Positions 1-2,921 of a DNA stretch of 5,732 bases are shown here, one piece after another; within the stretch, counting starts at the first letter, position 1, and every line of letters begins with the position of its first letter. The DNA is taken from the NCBI GenBank assembly GCA_035705985.1, contig DASSVP010000167.1, positions 1-5,732 on the forward strand, read 5' to 3'. The notes beneath the pieces were generated by a model that saw only the letters and a program-made list of their open reading frames with translations, was not told where the DNA came from and did not search any database. The position numbers and the translations under genes are program-made. The DNA is from JACVRW01 sp035705985 (lineage in GTDB: Bacteria; Actinomycetota; Thermoleophilia; Solirubrobacterales; Thermoleophilaceae).

Positions 1-221
1 GCGGGATCGCGGAGCTGGCGGGCGGTGTCGCGATCCTGCCGGAGCGCACGCGCCGCGGGGCGCGCTGGTGGCTGCTGGCGACGCTCGCCGCGGTCTACCC
101 GGCGAACATCCACATGGCGCTGCACCCCGAGCAGTTCCCGAGGATCCCGGCGGCCGCGCTCTGGATCAGGCTCCCGATCCAGGGGCTGTTCGCGCTTCTC
201 ACCTGGCGCGGAACGCGCTGA
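1..221 (+). CDS. DoxX family membrane protein, C-terminal part
   Basis: This is the last 72 codons of a gene that enters from the left edge; the reading frame begins at base 3 and stops at TGA 219-221. The visible protein begins GIAELAGGVAILPERTRR, then has a hydrophobic helix (WWLLATLAAVYPANIHMAL) and a second one near the end (IRLPIQGLFALLTW). A glycine-rich helix, a short basic turn, a helix ending in a P-A-N-hydrophobic-xM motif, and a final helix preceded by RLP is the pattern of the C-terminal half of DoxX-like four-helix inner-membrane proteins. Their function is mostly unknown; some members have been linked to quinone or thiol redox chemistry. The gene reads in the same direction as ruvC, 54 bases upstream, but nothing ties it functionally to ruvC. 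Family assignment is by recognition of the pattern; the N-terminal half is not in the window. Confidence 0.72.
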   Translation, partial: GIAELAGGVAILPERTRRGARWWLLATLAAVYPANIHMALHPEQFPRIPAAALWIRLPIQGLFALLTWRGTR

Positions 222-237
222 CCCGGTAGCGCGCGAG

Positions 238-271
238 GGGAGGCGTCCGCCCCCGGACGCAGAATCCTCCC
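238..271 (+). promoter_or_regulatory. Stable hairpin in the ruvC leader, sequestering an SD-like sequence
   Basis: Bases 243-249 (GCGTCCG) pair perfectly with 254-260 (CGGACGC) around a CCCC loop. Bases 238-242 (GGGAG) pair with 267-271 (CTCCC), extending the stem to 12 base pairs with a six-base bulge (261-266, AGAATC) on the 3' side. The 5' arm contains GGGGAGG (237-243), the only Shine-Dalgarno-like sequence near ruvC, and the 3' arm carries the matching anti-SD-like CCTCCC (266-271). The structure ends four bases before the GTG start at 276. It could be a translational control element for ruvC or a terminator remnant for the upstream gene. There is no T tract after it, so an intrinsic terminator is unlikely. 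The pairing is read directly from the sequence; the function is inferred. Confidence 0.45.
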
Positions 272-275
272 ATCA

Positions 276-764
276 GTGATCGTCCTTGGCATAGACCCGG
301 GCACGGCGAACACCGGGTACGGGGTCGTGCTCTCGCACGGCGGCCGGCTCGCGGCGCTCGACGGCGGCGTGATCGAGACGCGGGCGGGCGTGCCGCTGGA
401 GCGGCGGCTCGCCGATATCCACGCGCGCGTATGCGACCTGATCCGGGAGCACGCGCCCGTGGCGCTCGCCGTGGAGGACCTCTACTTCGGTCGCAACGCC
501 CACAGCGCCTTCGCGGTGGGCCAGGCCCGCGGGGTCGTGTTCCTGTCCGCCGGCATGGCGGGCGTGCCCTGTTTCTCGTACACGCCCCAGGCCGTGAAGC
601 AGGCGGTGTGCGGCAGCGGCTCCGCCGCGAAGGACCAGGTACAGCGGATGGTGGGCGCGCTGCTGTCGCTGCCCGAGCCGCCGCAGCCGGACCATGCGGC
701 GGACGCGCTGGCCGTGGCGATCTGCCACGCCAACGGCCTCCCGCTGAAGGAGGCGCTGGGATGA
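276..764 (+). CDS. ruvC: Crossover junction endodeoxyribonuclease RuvC
   Basis: This 162-residue protein is slightly shorter than the E. coli enzyme (173). RuvC is a dimeric, metal-dependent nuclease of the RNase H fold. It makes symmetric nicks in Holliday junctions presented by RuvAB, completing homologous recombination in the cytoplasm. The acidic active site is complete: D7 in the opening GIDPG motif, E67 in VEDLYF, and H140 and D143 in the DHAADALAVA motif. The H-x-x-D version is the one seen in Thermus and many other bacteria. The conserved block SAFAVGQARG is at 77-86. The junction-stacking aromatic next to the catalytic Glu (Phe69 in E. coli) is Tyr70 here. The start is GTG 276: no other start codon lies in frame between it and the upstream stop at 219-221, and it places D7 at the usual position. 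No Shine-Dalgarno sequence sits at normal spacing; a hairpin occupies that region. The stop TGA overlaps the ATG of a small arginine-rich frame. Confidence 0.96.
   Translation: MIVLGIDPGTANTGYGVVLSHGGRLAALDGGVIETRAGVPLERRLADIHARVCDLIREHAPVALAVEDLYFGRNAHSAFAVGQARGVVFLSAGMAGVPCFSYTPQAVKQAVCGSGSAAKDQVQRMVGALLSLPEPPQPDHAADALAVAICHANGLPLKEALG
747..753 (+). promoter_or_regulatory. Perfect Shine-Dalgarno sequence inside the ruvC 3' end
   Basis: AAGGAGG lies within the ruvC codons for K158-E159-A160, seven bases before the ATG at 761. This is the best ribosome-binding site in the ruv region. It is well spaced for the arginine-rich small frame at 761 but too far (12 bases) for comfortable use by the in-frame ruvA GTG at 766. 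The lysine-glutamate codons could have produced it by chance. Confidence 0.5.
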
Positions 765-826
765 GGTGGAGGCGCCGCAGGCGCCGCCGCGTGCCGCTGC
801 GCGTGCGCCGGAGGGTCTTCGCGTGA
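761..826 (+). CDS. Putative 21-residue arginine-rich leader or coupling peptide between ruvC and ruvA
   Basis: The frame reads MRWRRRRRRRVPLRVRRRVFA: 12 of 21 residues are arginine, with seven in a row at positions 4-10. Three things argue that it is translated. AAGGAGG lies seven bases upstream of its ATG. Its ATG overlaps the ruvC stop as ATGA (761-764). Its TGA stop overlaps the ruvA GTG start as GTGA (823-826). A ribosome could therefore pass from ruvC through this frame to ruvA without leaving the message. A compact hairpin, GGCGCC-GCA-GGCGCC (771-785), lies within its coding bases. Runs of arginine can slow ribosomes in the exit tunnel, so a leader or coupler role is plausible, but that is inference. 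Against it, CGC/AGG repeats arise easily in GC-rich DNA, and no known family is recognised. It could simply be a 58-base spacer. Confidence 0.35.
   Translation: MRWRRRRRRRVPLRVRRRVFA
810..815 (+). promoter_or_regulatory. Ribosome-binding site that decides the ruvA start
   Basis: GGAGGG lies seven bases before the GTG at 823. It supports that codon over the in-frame GTG at 766, which would add 19 residues (MEAPQAPPRAAARAPEGLR) that RuvA proteins do not have. Confidence 0.65.
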
Positions 827-1401
827 TTGCCTCCGTTCGCGGTCAGGTGCTCTCCCGTCTGCCCGGTGAGGTGGTCGTCGAGGCGGCGGGGGTCGGATAC
901 AGGCTGGCCGTCTCGTCCGAGACGCTGAGCGGAGTGCCGAGCGTGGGCGACACCGCCACCCTCCACACGCACCTCGTGCTGCGCGACGACGGGATGCATC
1001 TGTACGGCTTCTCGAGCGAGGCCGAGCGCGAGCTGTTCCTGATGTTGATCGGCGTCCAGGGCGTCGGGCCCAAGGTGGCGCTGGCGGTCCTCTCCGGCGG
1101 CGCCCCGCGCGAGCTCCTGAACGCGATCGCCACCGGCGACACCGCCCGCTTCCAGGCCGTGCCCGGCATCGGCAAGCGCACCGCCGAGCGCATCATCGTC
1201 GAGCTGCGCGAGAAGGTGGCCGGCAAGGCCACGGACGACATCGTGGTGCGGCGCACCGCCTCCGACGACCCGCGCACGCTCGCACGCGAGGGCCTCCTCG
1301 GCCTGGGCTTCTCGCCGCAGGAGGCCGACCGGCTGCTCGACCAGGCCGCCGGCGAGACGCCCGAGGCGCTCATCGAGGGCGCTCTGAGGGCGGCGCGGTG
1401 A
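823..1401 (+). CDS. ruvA: Holliday junction branch migration complex subunit RuvA
   Basis: This 192-residue protein is close to the usual 190-205. RuvA forms tetramers that hold the Holliday junction in a square-planar shape and load RuvB rings on opposite arms. From GTG 823 it begins MIASVRGQVL, the classic RuvA opening. Domain I (about 1-63) is an OB fold ending in RDDGMHLYGF; D55 and D56 match the acidic pin residues E55/D56 of E. coli RuvA. Domain II (about 64-131) has two helix-hairpin-helix motifs for DNA backbone contact, LIGVQGVGPKVALAVL (75-90) and FQAVPGIGKRTAERI (110-124). A flexible linker (132-149) leads to domain III (about 150-192), which contacts RuvB and contains the conserved EGLLGLGFS stretch. 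The GTG overlaps the stop of the upstream arginine-rich frame, and the stop overlaps the ruvB start as GTGA, so RuvA and RuvB are probably made by coupled translation. Confidence 0.96.
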   Translation: MIASVRGQVLSRLPGEVVVEAAGVGYRLAVSSETLSGVPSVGDTATLHTHLVLRDDGMHLYGFSSEAERELFLMLIGVQGVGPKVALAVLSGGAPRELLNAIATGDTARFQAVPGIGKRTAERIIVELREKVAGKATDDIVVRRTASDDPRTLAREGLLGLGFSPQEADRLLDQAAGETPEALIEGALRAAR

Positions 1402-2441
1402 GCGGCGGCATCCGCACGCCCGGGGTCGAGCGCATCCAGGACCCCGCCCCGCTGCCGCCGGACGAGGAATTCGACCGCTCGCTTCGCCCCAAGCGGCTCG
1501 AGGACTTCGTCGGCCAGGAGCGCGTCAAGGAGCAGCTCGCGATCTTCATCGAGGCGGCCAGTGCGCGCGGCGAGCCGCTCGACCACGTCCTGCTCGCGGG
1601 CCCGCCCGGGCTCGGCAAGACCTCGCTCGCCCAGATCGTTGCGAACGAGCTCGGCGCCCGCTTCGTGGCCACGGCCGGCCCGGCGCTCGAACGAAAGGGC
1701 GACGTGGCCAGCTACCTCACCGCGCTCGAGCCGAAGAGCGTCTTCTTCGTGGACGAGATCCATCGCCTTCCGCGCGCGCTCGAGGAGACCTTCTATCCAG
1801 CGATGGAGGACCGCCAGCTGCCGATCACGGTCGGGCAGGGGGCCGGCGCCGCGGTCGTCTCGCTGGACCTCCCCGCGTTCACGCTGATCGGGGCGACCAC
1901 GCGCACCGGCCTGCTCACGACACCGCTGCGGGACCGCTTCGGCGTTACCCACCGGCTCGAGCTGTACGGGGCGCGGGAGCTCGCGAGGATCGTCCTGCGG
2001 TCCGCCGGGATCCTGGATGTGGAGATCGACAGCGAGGGCGCCGAGGCCATCGCCGGGCGCTCGCGCGGCACGCCGCGCGTGGCGAACCGCCTGCTCAAGC
2101 GGGTGCGCGACTTCGCGGAGGTGCGCGGCACCGGCCACATCGACGCCGGGGTCGCGGCCGAGGCGCTGGACCTCCTCGAGGTGGACGCCGCGGGCCTGGA
2201 CCGCCTCGACCGCGAGATCCTCCGCGCCATCTGCGGCAAGTTCGGCGGCGGGCCGGTCGGGCTGAGCACGCTGGCCGTCGCAGTGGGGGAGGAGCAGGAC
2301 ACGATCGAGGACGTCTACGAGCCCTATCTGCTCCAGCAGGGCTTCCTCATGAGGACCCCGCGAGGCCGCGTGGCGACCGACTCCGCGTTCGCCCATATCG
2401 GGCTCGAACCGCCCCGCGGAAGCGGTCAGCGCCTGTTCTAA
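1398..2441 (+). CDS. ruvB: Holliday junction branch migration DNA helicase RuvB
   Basis: This 347-residue protein is full length for the family. RuvB is the AAA+ ATPase motor that forms hexamers on DNA next to RuvA and drives branch migration. Visible motifs in order: the SLRPKRLEDFVGQ entry block (28-40), Walker A GPPGLGKT (68-75), Walker B VFFVDEIH (115-122), sensor 1 GATTR (165-169), the PLRDRFG motif with the arginine finger R178 (176-182), and sensor 2 in GTPR with R227. The C-terminal winged helix (about 267-336) contains EDVYEPYLLQQGFLMRTPRGR. The start is GTG 1398, overlapping the ruvA stop, with GAGGG (1386-1390) seven bases upstream. The residues before the conserved block form a short proline-rich and acidic N-terminus, normal for the family. 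It ends at TAA 2439-2441, followed by the first non-overlapping gap of the cluster. Confidence 0.97.
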   Translation: MSGGIRTPGVERIQDPAPLPPDEEFDRSLRPKRLEDFVGQERVKEQLAIFIEAASARGEPLDHVLLAGPPGLGKTSLAQIVANELGARFVATAGPALERKGDVASYLTALEPKSVFFVDEIHRLPRALEETFYPAMEDRQLPITVGQGAGAAVVSLDLPAFTLIGATTRTGLLTTPLRDRFGVTHRLELYGARELARIVLRSAGILDVEIDSEGAEAIAGRSRGTPRVANRLLKRVRDFAEVRGTGHIDAGVAAEALDLLEVDAAGLDRLDREILRAICGKFGGGPVGLSTLAVAVGEEQDTIEDVYEPYLLQQGFLMRTPRGRVATDSAFAHIGLEPPRGSGQRLF

Positions 2442-2477
2442 CCTGAGATTTAGGCAAGCGCCTACCCTTGACCCCTC
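2442..2477 (+). promoter_or_regulatory. Gap after ruvB with a small hairpin and a possible leaderless-type promoter
   Basis: This 36-base gap is the only place between ruvC and secDF where genes do not overlap or nearly touch. It is more AT-rich than its surroundings. It contains a perfect five-pair hairpin, TAGGC-AAGC-GCCTA (2451-2464), without a T tract. TACCCT (2463-2468) fits the loose actinobacterial -10 pattern TANNNT at a distance compatible with transcription starting at or just before the ATG at 2478. No clear -35 element and no Shine-Dalgarno sequence are present. The case is weak and rests on short motifs. Confidence 0.2.
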
Positions 2478-2921
2478 ATGCCGATCTTCATCTGCCCGAA
2501 CTGCGGGAATCGCAGTGAGTCGACCGAGCGCACCGCCGGCTTCCAGAGCCGCGCGAGGAGCTGCAAGCGCTGCGGTTTCGGGTTCCTGTTCGAGCTGCTC
2601 GACGACTACTACCCCGCCCCGAACGCGGCCTTCTTCATCCTCGACCAGCAGGGCCGCCTGATCGGCACCGGGCGGGGCGCTCGGGAGCTGACGGGTCTCG
2701 GTGACCTCGACGTGATCGGCCGTCCGGTGCAGGACGTGCTGAACCTGGAGTTCGACGCCGGCGACGACCACATCGCGACGGCGCTCGAGTGGGGGGTGCG
2801 CGTGCTCGACAAGGGCGTGGTGGTGCACGCCGAGGGTGACCGCCCCGAGGCTGCGAAGGCTGACATCTTCCCTGCCTACGACGACGACGGCGGCCTGCTG
2901 CTGGTGTTGACCCCGCAATGA
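2478..2921 (+). CDS. Zinc-ribbon and PAS-like domain protein, function unknown
   Basis: This 147-residue soluble protein has no signal peptide or membrane segment. Residues 6-32 form a four-cysteine zinc ribbon (C6-x2-C9, C29-x2-C32, in CPNCG and CKRCGFGF). Residues about 44-145 resemble a PAS domain: PNAAFFILDQQGRLIGTGRGARELTG is the usual strand-turn-strand and helix opening, followed by VIGRPVQDVLN and a C-terminal strand pair (KADIFPAYDDDGGLLLVLTP). PAS domains sense ligands or redox state or mediate protein contacts; no output domain is attached, so it may act as a small sensor or adaptor. The start is fixed: an in-frame TGA at 2469-2471 leaves ATG 2478 as the first start codon. No Shine-Dalgarno sequence precedes it. 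The stop overlaps the secDF start as ATGA, implying coupled expression. It sits where many bacteria have yajC, but shows no resemblance to YajC. The zinc ribbon is well supported, the PAS call moderately; no specific function is claimed. Confidence 0.85.
   Translation: MPIFICPNCGNRSESTERTAGFQSRARSCKRCGFGFLFELLDDYYPAPNAAFFILDQQGRLIGTGRGARELTGLGDLDVIGRPVQDVLNLEFDAGDDHIATALEWGVRVLDKGVVVHAEGDRPEAAKADIFPAYDDDGGLLLVLTPQ

Noticed and set aside
243..275. Rho-independent terminator for the DoxX-family gene
   Set aside because: The hairpin is strong but is followed by AGAATCCTCCC, with no run of T.
774..786. Thirteen-base match GCCGCAGGCGCCG shared with the right edge (5720-5732), as a possible dispersed repeat
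   Set aside because: The match is short and made of GC-rich, partly palindromic alanine/arginine codon patterns likely to recur by chance; only two copies are seen.
766..822. GTG 766 as the ruvA start
   Set aside because: It would add an Ala/Pro/Arg-rich extension absent from RuvA proteins. GTG 823 gives the family's standard MIA opening, puts the acidic pin at residues 55-56 and has its own GGAGGG.
431..826. The whole 131-codon frame that ends at 826
   Set aside because: Upstream of 761 it is only an out-of-frame reading of ruvC with arginine/glycine-rich composition. Only the last 21 codons have independent start signals.
2468..2473. TTGACC as a -35 promoter element
   Set aside because: It lies five bases before the start codon of the PAS gene, and no -10-like sequence follows at the right distance.
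843..2918. A 691-codon open frame on the minus strand opposite ruvA, ruvB and the PAS gene
   Set aside because: It lies opposite three well-identified genes, has low-complexity Arg/Glu/Ala/Val-rich composition and no recognisable domain. Long antisense frames are expected where codons end in G/C.
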